A stretch of DNA of 64,000 bases from RGIG7213 sp045545665 (lineage in GTDB: Bacteria > Bacillota > Clostridia > Oscillospirales > CAG-272): contig JAZQBL010000001.1 of assembly GCA_045545665.1 (NCBI GenBank), forward strand, positions 1 to 64,000, in the 5' to 3' direction. The notes under the pieces are model-generated. The model saw nothing but the letters and a program-made list of their open reading frames with translations, searched no databases and was not told where the DNA came from. This document shows, one piece after another, positions 17,117 through 26,053 of this stretch (its first letter is position 1; every line of letters starts with the position of its first letter). Position numbers and translations under genes: made by a program.

Positions 17117-17482
17117 ATGATTTATTACAATAACTGGCTCAAGGAAGACTCTGTGAATTTTGCAATTCAAGTCTCGGATCTTTGCGAGAAAATAGACGGC
17201 TGCCCTGTATACGTAGATCAGCTTTTGTTATCCTCATCGTTAATAGGTGTAAATATCTCACAAACAAAATCAACTCAAAATAAAACTGATTTTATAAAAA
17301 AATACGAAGCAGCTCTTGAACAATGTTTATCAACTGAATATTGGCTCGAAATAATATACAGAAAAGGAAAAATGAGTGAAGACGACTACAAGAATATTCA
17401 AAATAAATCTCTTCTTATAAAAAGAAAGTTGTTTACTGTGATCAATTCTACGGGAAAAAGATTATCATTGCCCCAAAAATAA
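17117..17482 (+). CDS. Four-helix-bundle protein (23S rRNA intervening-sequence protein family)
   Basis: A 121-residue all-helical protein. The pattern fits the family: an N-terminal aromatic/acid stretch, a central S-x2-IGVNISQ segment, a DFIKKYEAALEQCLSTEYWLEI helix and a closing helix. Many such genes lie outside rRNA, as here; relatives form pentamers of unknown role. AAGGAGTTAATTTGT gives a good ribosome site. It lies in the accessory patch between rlmD and the RimK-like ligase and is A/T-rich like its upstream neighbour. Confidence 0.75.
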   Translation: MIYYNNWLKEDSVNFAIQVSDLCEKIDGCPVYVDQLLLSSSLIGVNISQTKSTQNKTDFIKKYEAALEQCLSTEYWLEIIYRKGKMSEDDYKNIQNKSLLIKRKLFTVINSTGKRLSLPQK

Positions 17483-17527
17483 AAAAGGTGACTTTTCAGA
17501 CACCGACAAAATTGAGAGTGATTTTAT

Positions 17528-18403
17528 ATGAAAAAAGGAATCATAATTACAAACGCATATACACAACTGGCAAGTGCCGAGTATCAGTCTTACCGCTTGG
17601 CTGAAGAATTTGAAAAAATAGGTATTACGGCGCACAGTACAAAAAACAGGGAATATCCGTGCTTTATAAAAGACGGCGGAATAGTTAACGAATATTCCTC
17701 GTATGATTTTGCCGTATATCTTGATAAAGACAAATACATAGCCGAAATGCTCGAAAAAAGCGGTGTAAGACTGTTCAATAGCTCACGCGCCATAAGTGTT
17801 TGCGATGATAAAATGCTTACACATATAGCACTTGCCGAACACGGAATCCCGATGCCGGACACGCTTCCGGGTGCGCTTTGCTACACTCCCGATGCGCTGA
17901 TTCCCGATGAAAGTATAAAAGCCGTAACAGACACACTCGGACTCCCTTTAGTTGTCAAAGAAAGCTACGGTTCACTCGGTAAAGGCGTGTATCTTGTAAA
18001 AGACGATACAGAACTCAGAGCTGCTATGGAAAAGCTGAAATGTATGCCGCATATGTTTCAGAAATATATATCCGAAAGCTTCGGCAAGGATGTAAGAATA
18101 ATCGTTATCGGCGGTAAATATCTGTGCGCCATGATGAGAAAAAGCGAGGACGATTTTCGTTCGAATATCGAACTCGGCGGTGTCGGTATCAAGATAACCC
18201 CACCCGATGAATATATAGAGATCGCTGAAAAAGCATCGAAAATACTCGGACTTGATTATTGCGGAATAGATATCCTTATCGGTAAAAACGGCGGACTCGT
18301 ATGTGAAGTCAATTCCAATGCGTTTTTCGGCGGTATGGAAAAAACAACGGGTGTGAACGTGGCAAAAGCTTATGCGGAATATATCGCATCTGAGATATCA
18401 TAA
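17528..18403 (+). CDS. RimK/LysX-type ATP-grasp ligase
   Basis: A 291-residue ATP-grasp enzyme. The preATP-grasp domain (about 1-100) is followed by the ATP-grasp fold with VVKESYGSLGKGVYLVKD near residues 140-157, the QKYISESFGKDVRIIVIGGK segment, and the metal-binding VCEVNSNAFF near the C-terminus. Family members join an amino acid to a carboxylate on a protein, peptide or small molecule (RimK adds glutamate to S6; LysX acts in lysine synthesis). No lysine or ribosomal genes are near, so the substrate is open. The next gene, a hydrolase, begins 12 bases later. Confidence 0.85.
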   Translation: MKKGIIITNAYTQLASAEYQSYRLAEEFEKIGITAHSTKNREYPCFIKDGGIVNEYSSYDFAVYLDKDKYIAEMLEKSGVRLFNSSRAISVCDDKMLTHIALAEHGIPMPDTLPGALCYTPDALIPDESIKAVTDTLGLPLVVKESYGSLGKGVYLVKDDTELRAAMEKLKCMPHMFQKYISESFGKDVRIIVIGGKYLCAMMRKSEDDFRSNIELGGVGIKITPPDEYIEIAEKASKILGLDYCGIDILIGKNGGLVCEVNSNAFFGGMEKTTGVNVAKAYAEYIASEIS

Positions 18404-18415
18404 AGTTTTTGTAAA

Positions 18416-19513
18416 ATGAAAAATAATAGATTTATATCTTTTTTTAAGTGGCTTTTTATATCGATCACGTCATTATTCGTTGCTGCTGTTATGATCTTTA
18501 CTTCGGTATTTCTTGTAACTTACTGTTCAAACCGTATAAGTACCGAAAACGGTATTGACGAAGGCATCTATGTTCCTATATGCGGTCAAGAACAGTATCT
18601 GCTTATAAGAGGAGAGGATAAAAATAATCCCGTTATTATATGGCTTCACGGCGGTCCGTCGAGTCCGGATGCGTTTGCAAGTTATTCCTTTCAAAAATAT
18701 CTCGTCGATAAATATACGTTTGTAAATTGGGATCAACGGGGATGCGGACGAACGTATTACCGCAATAAAGAAACGGATCCCAAAAATGAAACCGTATCGT
18801 TTGAACAGGCACAGAGCGATCTTGACGAGCTTGTAAACTACGTTACCGAAAGATTCGGTAAAGAAAAAGTTGTCATAATAGGTCATTCCTACGGCACGAT
18901 GCTTGGCAGCAAATACACACTTGATAACCCCGATAAGGTTTCTGCATACATCGGGGTCGGACAGTTTGTAAATATAAGCAGTGAGGATTACAGCTATAAC
19001 GATGCTCTTGAAATTGCAAAAAACAATGGTGACGATATAACAAAACTTCAAGAATCATACAAAGCGTATACGGAAAATAAAACTCTCTTAAATATGATGC
19101 AGCTGCGTATGAAAGTAAGTGAATATCATCCCGTACCAAAAGAAGCAGATCCTATAATGACGGGTATGATGTCACCTTATATGAATTTCGATGATCTTCG
19201 CTGGTTCTTAAAACAAATGGGTGATTTTGAAGATTATATTAATTACAATAAGCAACTGTTTGATTATATCTTAGTAGGTGATGTGACAAGCTACGGCACT
19301 GAATATAAAGTTCCCGCGGGTTTTATTTCGGGATCTTGTGATTGGGTAACACCTGTAAAATATTCAGAAGATTACTATAACGCAATATCAGCACCGATAA
19401 AGGATATTGCTCTGATCGACGGATGCGGGCACTCACCTTTTTATGACGATCCTGTCGGATTTACAAATGCACTTGAAGAGATGCTTGACGATATGCTGAA
19501 TAAAAAAGATTGA
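18416..19513 (+). CDS. Membrane-anchored alpha/beta hydrolase, proline iminopeptidase-like
   Basis: A 365-residue protein with one N-terminal membrane helix (about 12-37) and an extracytoplasmic alpha/beta-hydrolase domain. Catalytic features: oxyanion motif HGGPSSP (residues 78-84), WDQRGCGRT typical of prolyl iminopeptidases, nucleophile Ser158 in GHSYG, an acid in GSCDWVTP and the base His in DGCGHSPF. Peptidase or amide hydrolysis outside the membrane is the best guess. It is closely coupled to the ATP-grasp ligase and ends at a bidirectional terminator. Confidence 0.82.
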   Translation: MKNNRFISFFKWLFISITSLFVAAVMIFTSVFLVTYCSNRISTENGIDEGIYVPICGQEQYLLIRGEDKNNPVIIWLHGGPSSPDAFASYSFQKYLVDKYTFVNWDQRGCGRTYYRNKETDPKNETVSFEQAQSDLDELVNYVTERFGKEKVVIIGHSYGTMLGSKYTLDNPDKVSAYIGVGQFVNISSEDYSYNDALEIAKNNGDDITKLQESYKAYTENKTLLNMMQLRMKVSEYHPVPKEADPIMTGMMSPYMNFDDLRWFLKQMGDFEDYINYNKQLFDYILVGDVTSYGTEYKVPAGFISGSCDWVTPVKYSEDYYNAISAPIKDIALIDGCGHSPFYDDPVGFTNALEEMLDDMLNKKD

Positions 19514-19518
19514 AAACG

Positions 19519-19554
19519 TACCCCCTGACGGATACAGTGGTCTGTCAGGGGGTA
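19519..19554. terminator. Bidirectional terminator between hydrolase and HAD genes
   Basis: TACCCCCTGAC / GTCAGGGGGTA, an 11-bp stem with a 14-base loop. A-rich sequence lies before it and TAATTTT after it, between convergent genes. Confidence 0.85.
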
Positions 19555-19557
19555 ATT

Positions 19558-20304
19558 TTATGTTGTCGTATTTTTCAGTATTTCAATAAATTCATCCCAG
19601 TCCGTGATGTATAAATGGTCGAAATCGAGTTTAAGATCGTCAGGTCCTGCCCAAAGATTTTCTTTTGACTTGTTGTCGTATCTTACAGGGAACATTCCCG
19701 CATTATGTGCACCGGTTATATCACATACGGTATGGTCTCCGCAGAACCATATTTTATCGGGAGTAAGGTCAGCCTTGCTGATTGCCAGATCAAAAATTCG
19801 CTTGTGCGGCTTTCTGTAAACATATTCACTTGATGCTATGATAAATTCAAATTTGTTTTCGGGAAGCGTTGAATTTATTCTTTCTGTGAGCGCATCTGCT
19901 GAAAATCCGATGTTGCTGACAACACCGCTTCTTATACCCATGCTGTTTATGAACGATATCATTTTATCGACCTTCGGCATAAGTACACCGCGTGATGTCG
20001 CAAACCAGAAGATACGCTCTATTTCTTCAAGCGGAAGATCAAATTCAACACCAAGCGTTTCGTACATAAGCTGCATAAACTGTCTTTCGTGTATTTCGAT
20101 ACATTCGTCACGGGATGACGAAAGATCGCCTTCGTACACTTCGTTTGCAAAATCGTCGGCATCTTGTGCCGTAACGCCTTTGGGGTTTCTAATAACGTGC
20201 TTGAATACGGCTTTCTGACCGTTTAAGGTGTTCCAACCGTCTTCGCAAATAAGCGTATTTCCGTAGTCAAACAGTATCATTTCGGGCCTTTTAAGCTTTT
20301 GCAT
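19558..20304 (-). CDS. HAD-superfamily hydrolase
   Basis: A 248-residue cytosolic HAD phosphatase-like protein. Motif I is FDYGNTL, with the nucleophilic Asp kept and the usual second Asp replaced by Gly, as in several dehalogenase-like and phosphatase subgroups. Motif II is VVSNIG, motif III includes RKPHKRIF, and motif IV is WFCGDHTVCDI. A C1-type cap lies between motifs I and II. The substrate is unknown. The ATG at 20304 overlaps the end of rqcH by 14 bases; an ATG at 20280 with AAAAGG before it is an equally possible start. Confidence 0.82.
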   Translation of the reverse strand: MQKLKRPEMILFDYGNTLICEDGWNTLNGQKAVFKHVIRNPKGVTAQDADDFANEVYEGDLSSSRDECIEIHERQFMQLMYETLGVEFDLPLEEIERIFWFATSRGVLMPKVDKMISFINSMGIRSGVVSNIGFSADALTERINSTLPENKFEFIIASSEYVYRKPHKRIFDLAISKADLTPDKIWFCGDHTVCDITGAHNAGMFPVRYDNKSKENLWAGPDDLKLDFDHLYITDWDEFIEILKNTTT

Positions 20305-22009
20305 TTAATTTCACTCTGTCGGCAGGGGTTACAACGGCTGAATAATTTGACTTGTATGTTACAAATCCGGGTTTTGAGCCTGCAGGCTTCTTTATGTTTT
20401 TGACCTGCGTGTAATCCACCTCGACGTTTTCTCCTTCTCGTTTTGTAGAATAATACGCTGCCGCTTCCGCCGCTTCCGTGAAGTCAACGGCATCAGGTTC
20501 TTCACCGTGTGAAAACAGTATAACGTGGCTGCCGGGGGCATCTTTTACGTGGAAAAACCAGTCGTACCCGTTTGCTGTTTTCATCGTCAGCATATCGTTT
20601 TGCGTGTTGTTTTTTCCTATTTGCACCTCATATCCGTTTGTGGTGGTGAAGTGAAGAGGGGAGGATTTGATGTTCTTTTGTCCCGATATATTTTTCATCC
20701 TTGAAGCATATCCCGATAAATACAGCTCGTGACGTATCTGGGCGATATCGGCTTCGCCGTCAGCTTTTGTAAGAGAATCGAAAACGGAATAAATGTAGTC
20801 AAGCTCACGTTCGGCAATAGCTATCTGCTTTGCAAGCTCAACGGTGGCTGTTTTTAATTTTGAGTATTTTTTATAATACTTCTGTGCGTTTGACGACGGG
20901 GAAAGCTTGTTGTCAAGCGGTATTTTAATTTCGGGACAGTTTTCGTCGTAATAATTTACAAGCACCGCCTCGGTCATTCCGCGTGATAAAGCATACATAT
21001 TGGCTGTTAAAAGATCGCCGTAAAGCTTGAATTTTTCCATTTCGCGGCAGTCTATAAGCTCCTGCTTTTGTGATGCTATCTTGCGTTTAAGCCTTGATTC
21101 GGCGGCAGATAAAAGCTTAAAAACGTCGGAGGCGGTCTGCTTTATACGCTCGTTTCGCTCTTTTCCTTCATAGAAGGCATCAATAAGCTCACCAAAAGAC
21201 GGATATCCTTCGTAAGAATATTCCGTGCCGTAATGCGTTATTGAAAGTACGGTAAAATCACACGGCTTGCCTTTTGCATCCTTGAGCATAGTCGGGGTAA
21301 GAGTACCGCTTTTGGCTTTTTCAATGTATGATGAAAAGAAAAACCACATTTTTTCGGGATCATTTCCCGAAAGGCTGTATATTTCACGGCTGACTATCGG
21401 GGAAATTCCTTGATATGAGGACATAAAAAAGCTGTCGTTTATCTCGTCTTTGTCACAAACACAGGAAATAAAACCGCTTTTTGTTTCGCAAAGCGGATTT
21501 TTTTTATTTTGCGACGGCGGAAGCTCGTATATCATACCCGGTAAAAGCTGACGCTTTGAGCTTGTCGTAAAGTCAACCGTTTTGATCACGTTAATTATTT
21601 TTTCGTTTTCGTCGGTTAAAACGACGTTACTGAATTTGCCCATTATTTCGGCGTATAAATGCTTTTCGCAGGGAAAACCCATTTCGTCCGTCGTTGTAAA
21701 GGTAAGCTTTGCTGTTCGGTCAAATTCAATTTGTTCAACCTTCGTTATTTTAGCACCCGTCAGATGCTTTCGCATGTGCATACAGAAAGCGCCGGGTTCT
21801 TTTGGATTTTCTTTGGTTATCTTTGTTAAATTTATCCTCGGTGTGTGTGCGGAAGCGCAAAGAGAAAGTCTTAAATTTCCCGACAAAGAGTGTAACAGCA
21901 GAACAAGCTCGTCCTTCGTCGGCACGTACACCTTTTCGACTTTTGCACCAATGACAGATGAGTTTAGCTCACTGACAACACCTGACATCATTCCTCCGTC
22001 AAAGGGCAT
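20291..22009 (-). CDS. rqcH: RqcH (NFACT family), ribosome quality-control factor
   Basis: RqcH binds stalled 50S-peptidyl-tRNA and recruits tRNA-Ala to add C-terminal alanine tails that mark the nascent chain for decay. The 572-residue protein has the NFACT-N domain at the start (MPFDGGMMSGVVSELN), a helix-hairpin-helix region and a long coiled coil in the middle. The NFACT-R domain near residues 440-540 contains WFFHVKDAPGSHVIL. ATG 22009 is chosen for AAGGAGTGCTTAAAT before it. It overlaps nif3-like by 11 bases. Its usual partner RqcP is encoded at 41285. Confidence 0.93.
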   Translation of the reverse strand: MPFDGGMMSGVVSELNSSVIGAKVEKVYVPTKDELVLLLHSLSGNLRLSLCASAHTPRINLTKITKENPKEPGAFCMHMRKHLTGAKITKVEQIEFDRTAKLTFTTTDEMGFPCEKHLYAEIMGKFSNVVLTDENEKIINVIKTVDFTTSSKRQLLPGMIYELPPSQNKKNPLCETKSGFISCVCDKDEINDSFFMSSYQGISPIVSREIYSLSGNDPEKMWFFFSSYIEKAKSGTLTPTMLKDAKGKPCDFTVLSITHYGTEYSYEGYPSFGELIDAFYEGKERNERIKQTASDVFKLLSAAESRLKRKIASQKQELIDCREMEKFKLYGDLLTANMYALSRGMTEAVLVNYYDENCPEIKIPLDNKLSPSSNAQKYYKKYSKLKTATVELAKQIAIAERELDYIYSVFDSLTKADGEADIAQIRHELYLSGYASRMKNISGQKNIKSSPLHFTTTNGYEVQIGKNNTQNDMLTMKTANGYDWFFHVKDAPGSHVILFSHGEEPDAVDFTEAAEAAAYYSTKREGENVEVDYTQVKNIKKPAGSKPGFVTYKSNYSAVVTPADRVKLNAKA

Positions 22010-22769
22010 ATTTAAGCACTCCTTCCTCGGGGTATATGACAGCTTCAATTCCGTCTATATCTTTTAGAATACCGTGTAAACATTCCTTTGATATTATTTC
22101 GGAATGATAGTGATCGGCGGCAATGCAACCGATGCCTGTGTCGTATGAGTCAAGTAAAGCGTGGTATTTTATCTCACCTGTTATAAACGTATCGGCGCCG
22201 ACCGATCTTGCGCCTTCCGCACCTTCGCTGAAAGAACCGCTGACAAGAACGACCTTCTTTACGTATTCGTTGGGAGAAGCGTAAGTCGGAGCAGGGCATT
22301 TCGTCACTTCTTTGACTCTTTCAAGCATTGTTTTAAACAAAACGGGGGTGCTGTATTCACCGGTAAATCCTATCCTTTCGCCTTCAAAAATAAAAGGGGT
22401 GATCGTTGCAAAACCGAGCTTTTCAGCCGTTTTCATATTGATGCCGTACTCCGATGCATCAAGCCTTGTGTGAAAGCTCATAAGGGCAATATTTTCACGT
22501 ATGGCATACAAAGCGCGTGAAGATACCGCATCATCACCTTTAAGACTTGTCAAAGGCTTAAAAATAAGCGGATGGTGTGCAATAACGGTGTCAAAACCGT
22601 TTTCCTTTGCATATTTTAAAACATTTTCCGTTATGTCAAGTGCAATAAGCACTTTTTTGCTTTCATGCACAGGACTCGGTAAAACCGAAATTCCGTCATT
22701 GTCCCAGACACAGCAAAGACTTTCGGGAAGCACTTTTTCTATTTTTTCATAAAGCTCTGTAGTAAGCAT
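21999..22769 (-). CDS. Nif3-like dinuclear metal centre protein
   Basis: A 256-residue Nif3/YqfO family protein of unclear cellular role, often annotated as GTP cyclohydrolase I type 2 homologue. The metal-binding pattern IAHHPLIF (about residues 62-69), the second site around SFHTRLD, and the C-terminal DHYHSE are visible. ATG 22769 has TGGAGAAAATT before it; an ATG four codons upstream has no site. In Firmicutes it commonly adjoins trmK/sigA, whereas here it leads the rqcH-HAD operon. Confidence 0.9.
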   Translation of the reverse strand: MLTTELYEKIEKVLPESLCCVWDNDGISVLPSPVHESKKVLIALDITENVLKYAKENGFDTVIAHHPLIFKPLTSLKGDDAVSSRALYAIRENIALMSFHTRLDASEYGINMKTAEKLGFATITPFIFEGERIGFTGEYSTPVLFKTMLERVKEVTKCPAPTYASPNEYVKKVVLVSGSFSEGAEGARSVGADTFITGEIKYHALLDSYDTGIGCIAADHYHSEIISKECLHGILKDIDGIEAVIYPEEGVLKYAL

Positions 22770-22796
22770 AATTTTCTCCATTCCAAATGATATTTT

Positions 22797-22825
22797 ATTA
22801 TACTACACAATTTAGAATTTTTCAA
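22797..22825 (-). promoter_or_regulatory. SigA-type promoter of the nif3-rqcH-HAD operon
   Basis: On the minus strand: -35 TTGAAA (22825-22820), 17-bp spacer, -10 TATAAT (22802-22797). Confidence 0.75.
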
Positions 22826-22915
22826 CTTGTATTTTACAATTTTATATTTGATTATTTATTTCGGTAAAACGGGTTTATGTAACGGTGATAATCCAAATTA
22901 TTCACAAAATAGTAT

Positions 22916-22945
22916 TTGACAATTACATATATAAAGTAGTATAAT
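22916..22945 (+). promoter_or_regulatory. Strong SigA-type promoter of ruvCAB and downstream genes
   Basis: -35 TTGACA (22916-22921), 18-bp spacer, -10 TATAAT (22940-22945), both perfect hexamers, 38 bases before the ruvC ATG. Confidence 0.85.
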
Positions 22946-22983
22946 ACTATGAATAATAATATTTTTTGTAAATCGGAGGGTGT

Positions 22984-23499
22984 ATGCGTATTTTGGGTAT
23001 CGACCCGGGGCTTGCCATTGTCGGCTACGGAATTGTCGATTATCATATGAACAGCTTTCGCACGATATCGTACGGTGCGATAGAAACACCCGCCGGGGTT
23101 GATGTTGAAGTGCGTATTGAAATGATATACGATGCACTTTGCGAAATAATAAACAAATATTCTCCTACGGATATGGCTGTTGAAGAATTGTTTTTCAACA
23201 CAAACCAGAAGACCGCTATAGCCGTTGCCGAAGCAAGAGGCGCCATCTTACTTGCAGGTATAAAAAACAAGCTTATGATATACGAATATACGCCCCTGCA
23301 GGTAAAGCAATCCGTCGTCGGCTACGGACGGGCTGAAAAACAGCAGGTAATGGCGATGACGATGTCTATTTTAAATCTTAAAAAAATGCCGAAGCTTGAC
23401 GACACCTCCGACGCTTTGGCGATAGCCGTCTGCCACGGTCACACGTGCGGCTCGGGAATCAAGCAATATTACAACGAAAAAAAGAAAAAACTGCTTTAG
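22984..23499 (+). CDS. ruvC: Holliday junction resolvase RuvC
   Basis: RuvC cuts Holliday junctions at the end of homologous recombination. The 171-residue protein opens with ILGIDPGLAIVGYG, carrying the first catalytic Asp. The other acidic residues lie in AVEELFF, and the C-terminal DTSDALAIAVCHGH completes the RNase H-like site. The ribosome site GGAGGGTGT precedes ATG 22984. ruvA follows after 7 bases. All three ruv genes are contiguous, which in Firmicutes is common for ruvAB and less so for ruvC. Confidence 0.96.
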   Translation: MRILGIDPGLAIVGYGIVDYHMNSFRTISYGAIETPAGVDVEVRIEMIYDALCEIINKYSPTDMAVEELFFNTNQKTAIAVAEARGAILLAGIKNKLMIYEYTPLQVKQSVVGYGRAEKQQVMAMTMSILNLKKMPKLDDTSDALAIAVCHGHTCGSGIKQYYNEKKKKLL

Positions 23500-23506
23500 G
23501 TGGATT

Positions 23507-24088
23507 ATGTTTTACTATATAAAAGGAACACTCGTTCATACCGATCCTTCAAGTGCCGTAATAGACACGGGCGGCGTGGGATATAAAATGACTGTCAGCG
23601 CGTCTACTTTATCACAGATCGCAGGCTTGAAAAACGACGTTAAGCTTTATACTTATATGGCTGTGCGTGAGGATGCGGTCGATCTTTTCGGATTTTATAC
23701 CCTTGAAGAGCTTTCGCTTTTCAAGCTTCTTATAACCGTTTCGGGTGTCGGTCCGAAAGCGGCAATGGGCGTACTTTCCGCATTCACCCCCGAAAGATTT
23801 GCCATCGCCGTCGGAAATGAAGACGTAAAGGCTTTGTCAAAAGCAAACGGCGTCGGAGCAAAGACGGCGGCAAGAATAATACTTGAACTTAAAGACAAGG
23901 TGGCAAAGGAGATAACGTCGTCAAAGTCGGTACAGATCACGACAGGCGGTGCCGTAACGGATGCCCTGAACGCACTTATGGTGCTCGGTTACACAAAAGC
24001 GGAAGCAACGACAGCCCTTTCGGGTATCTCACCGTCGTTGTCGCTTGAAGATATGATAAAAGAAGCTTTGAAAAAATTGATGAAATAA
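23507..24088 (+). CDS. ruvA: Holliday junction branch-migration protein RuvA
   Basis: RuvA binds four-way junctions and loads RuvB. The 193-residue protein has the OB-fold domain (about 1-62, MFYYIKGTLVHTD), two helix-hairpin-helix motifs (LLITVSGVGPKAAM and LSKANGVGAKTAARIILEL), and the small C-terminal domain that contacts RuvB (about 145-193). It is separated by 10 bases from ruvB. Length is normal. Confidence 0.96.
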   Translation: MFYYIKGTLVHTDPSSAVIDTGGVGYKMTVSASTLSQIAGLKNDVKLYTYMAVREDAVDLFGFYTLEELSLFKLLITVSGVGPKAAMGVLSAFTPERFAIAVGNEDVKALSKANGVGAKTAARIILELKDKVAKEITSSKSVQITTGGAVTDALNALMVLGYTKAEATTALSGISPSLSLEDMIKEALKKLMK

Positions 24089-24098
24089 AGGATAGAAT

Positions 24099-25178
24099 AT
24101 GCCCGATTACGAAGAATTTGTAAGTGAAGATTTTGATTCACGGCTCGTTGACGTAGAATATTCGGAAACGGATTCGGAAAACGAAATAACGCTTCGCCCC
24201 GAAACTCTTGATGAATATATCGGTCAGACTAAAGTCAAAGAAAATCTCAGAATATATATAAACGCCGCAAAGTACAGAGGCGACAGCCTCGACCACACAC
24301 TTTTGTACGGCCCTCCGGGACTCGGTAAAACGACTCTTTCGCAAATAATTGCAAACGAGATGAATACGTCCATCAGAATAACCTCGGGTCCTGCAATAGA
24401 AAAACCGGGTGATCTTGCCGCACTTTTGACAAACCTCAACGAAGGCGACGTACTTTTTATCGACGAGATACACAGACTCCCGAGAACGGTCGAAGAAATA
24501 CTGTATCCCGCAATGGAGGATTTTTCACTTGACATAATCATCGGCAAAGGACCTGCCGCCAGAAGCATCAGAATGCCTTTGAAGCATTTCACTTTGATAG
24601 GCGCTACGACGAGGGCAGGACAGCTTACAACACCGCTACGCGACCGATTCGGTGTTTTGATGCGTCTTGAGTTGTATACACCCGAGGAGCTTGCGACGAT
24701 CGTTACACGCAGTGCGGGAATACTGAATATAAAAATTTCCGAAAGCGGTGCAAAGGAGATCGCAAAACGCTCAAGAGGTACTCCGAGAATCGCAAACAGA
24801 CTTTTGAAACGTGTACGTGACTTTGCACAGATAATAGGTGACGGCGAAATAACGAAGGAAATTGCCGATTACGCATTAAAACAGCTCGAAATAGACGACC
24901 TCGGCCTTGACGGTACGGACAGAAAAATGCTTACCACGATAATCAAATATTACGACGGAGGCCCCGTCGGACTTGAAACTCTTGCCGCAACGGTCGGTGA
25001 GGAAGCCGTAACGCTCGAAGACGTTTACGAGCCGTATCTTATGCAGATAGGCTTTCTTAACAGAACGCCGAGGGGCAGATGCGTTACCAAATCGGCTTAT
25101 GAGCATCTCAATATAAATTTTACAAAAAAAGCAACACAGCAAAGTATTTTTGACGATAATACGGATGGAGAAATTTAA
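24099..25178 (+). CDS. ruvB: Holliday junction helicase RuvB
   Basis: RuvB is the hexameric AAA+ motor that drives branch migration with RuvA. The 359-residue protein shows Walker A YGPPGLGKTTLS, Walker B VLFIDEIHRL, sensor 1 in LIGATTRAG, the arginine finger region LRDRFG, and a C-terminal winged helix (about 275-340). The N-terminus has an acidic extension of about 25 residues before the conserved RPETLDEYIGQ. Its stop directly abuts the next start. Confidence 0.96.
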   Translation: MPDYEEFVSEDFDSRLVDVEYSETDSENEITLRPETLDEYIGQTKVKENLRIYINAAKYRGDSLDHTLLYGPPGLGKTTLSQIIANEMNTSIRITSGPAIEKPGDLAALLTNLNEGDVLFIDEIHRLPRTVEEILYPAMEDFSLDIIIGKGPAARSIRMPLKHFTLIGATTRAGQLTTPLRDRFGVLMRLELYTPEELATIVTRSAGILNIKISESGAKEIAKRSRGTPRIANRLLKRVRDFAQIIGDGEITKEIADYALKQLEIDDLGLDGTDRKMLTTIIKYYDGGPVGLETLAATVGEEAVTLEDVYEPYLMQIGFLNRTPRGRCVTKSAYEHLNINFTKKATQQSIFDDNTDGEI

Positions 25179-26036
25179 ATGTTCGTTTCAGATAAATGGA
25201 AGGATTATGAGCTTATAGACGCCTCCGACGGCGAAAGGCTCGAAAGATGGGGAAAGTTCATACTGATACGCCCCGACCCGCAGGTAATATGGAAGGGCAG
25301 AAAAACAAGCCCTCTGTGGAAACGTGCGGATGCCATATACCGCAGAGAATCAAGCGGCGGCGGAAGATGGGTAAAGTGTGACGTTCCCGAATCCTGGACG
25401 ATAAATTATAAGGACTTGCGCTTTTTGATAAAGCCTATGGGATTCAAGCATACGGGCGTTTTTCCCGAACAGGCAGTAAACTGGGATTGGTTTTCAAAGA
25501 TCCTCTCCGATAACGGCGGAGGAAGGGTATTAAACCTTTTTGCGTATACGGGCGGTGCGACGATCGCATCGTCGAATGCGGGAGCATCCGTGTGTCACGT
25601 CGATGCTTCAAAGGGAATGACGGCACAAGCGAAGCAAAACGCCGTTCTTTCGGGACTTGATAAAAATCCGATAAGATATATAGTTGACGATTGTATGAAG
25701 TTCATTGAAAGAGAAATAAGACGCGGTAATTCCTACGAAGGCATCATAATGGACCCGCCTTCTTACGGCAGAGGGCCCGGCGGGGAAGTCTGGAAGCTTG
25801 AAGAATGTGTTGATGAGCTTATAACAAAAGCTTCGTCCTTGCTTTCTGATAATCCTCTTTTCTTCCTTGTGAATTCATATACAACGGGACTTTCACCGTC
25901 AACGATAGGTTATATGCTCAATTCGGGCATAAAAAAGAAGATAGGCGGAAACGTCGTCTGCGACGAGATCGGTCTGCCCGTAACCCAAACAGGAGGAATA
26001 CTTCCTTGCGGTGCGGCATCAAGATGGTACAAATAA
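25179..26036 (+). CDS. SAM-dependent rRNA methyltransferase-like protein
   Basis: A 285-residue class I methyltransferase of the family that includes the catalytic half of RlmK/RlmL and RlmI-like proteins. The SAM loop is VLNLFAYTGGATIAS near residues 117-131, followed by CHVDASKGMTAQAKQNA and the catalytic IIMDPPSYGRGPGG. The PPSYG motif suggests N- or C-methylation of a nucleobase in RNA. The target is unknown. It begins directly after the ruvB stop with GGATGGAGAAATTTAA as ribosome site, so it is part of the ruv operon. Confidence 0.82.
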   Translation: MFVSDKWKDYELIDASDGERLERWGKFILIRPDPQVIWKGRKTSPLWKRADAIYRRESSGGGRWVKCDVPESWTINYKDLRFLIKPMGFKHTGVFPEQAVNWDWFSKILSDNGGGRVLNLFAYTGGATIASSNAGASVCHVDASKGMTAQAKQNAVLSGLDKNPIRYIVDDCMKFIEREIRRGNSYEGIIMDPPSYGRGPGGEVWKLEECVDELITKASSLLSDNPLFFLVNSYTTGLSPSTIGYMLNSGIKKKIGGNVVCDEIGLPVTQTGGILPCGAASRWYK

Positions 26037-26053
26037 AGGCGGAAACGTATTAA

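Noticed and set aside
17117..17482. Four-helix-bundle gene as a sign of an interrupted 23S rRNA
   Set aside because: The family was first found inside rRNA, but no rRNA sequence flanks this copy, and free-standing copies are common.
22782..22983. LexA/SOS box upstream of ruvC (also looked for upstream of dinB, 48452-48591)
   Set aside because: No GAAC-n4-GTTC or CGAAC-type dyad is present in either region, so SOS control is not supported by the sequence.
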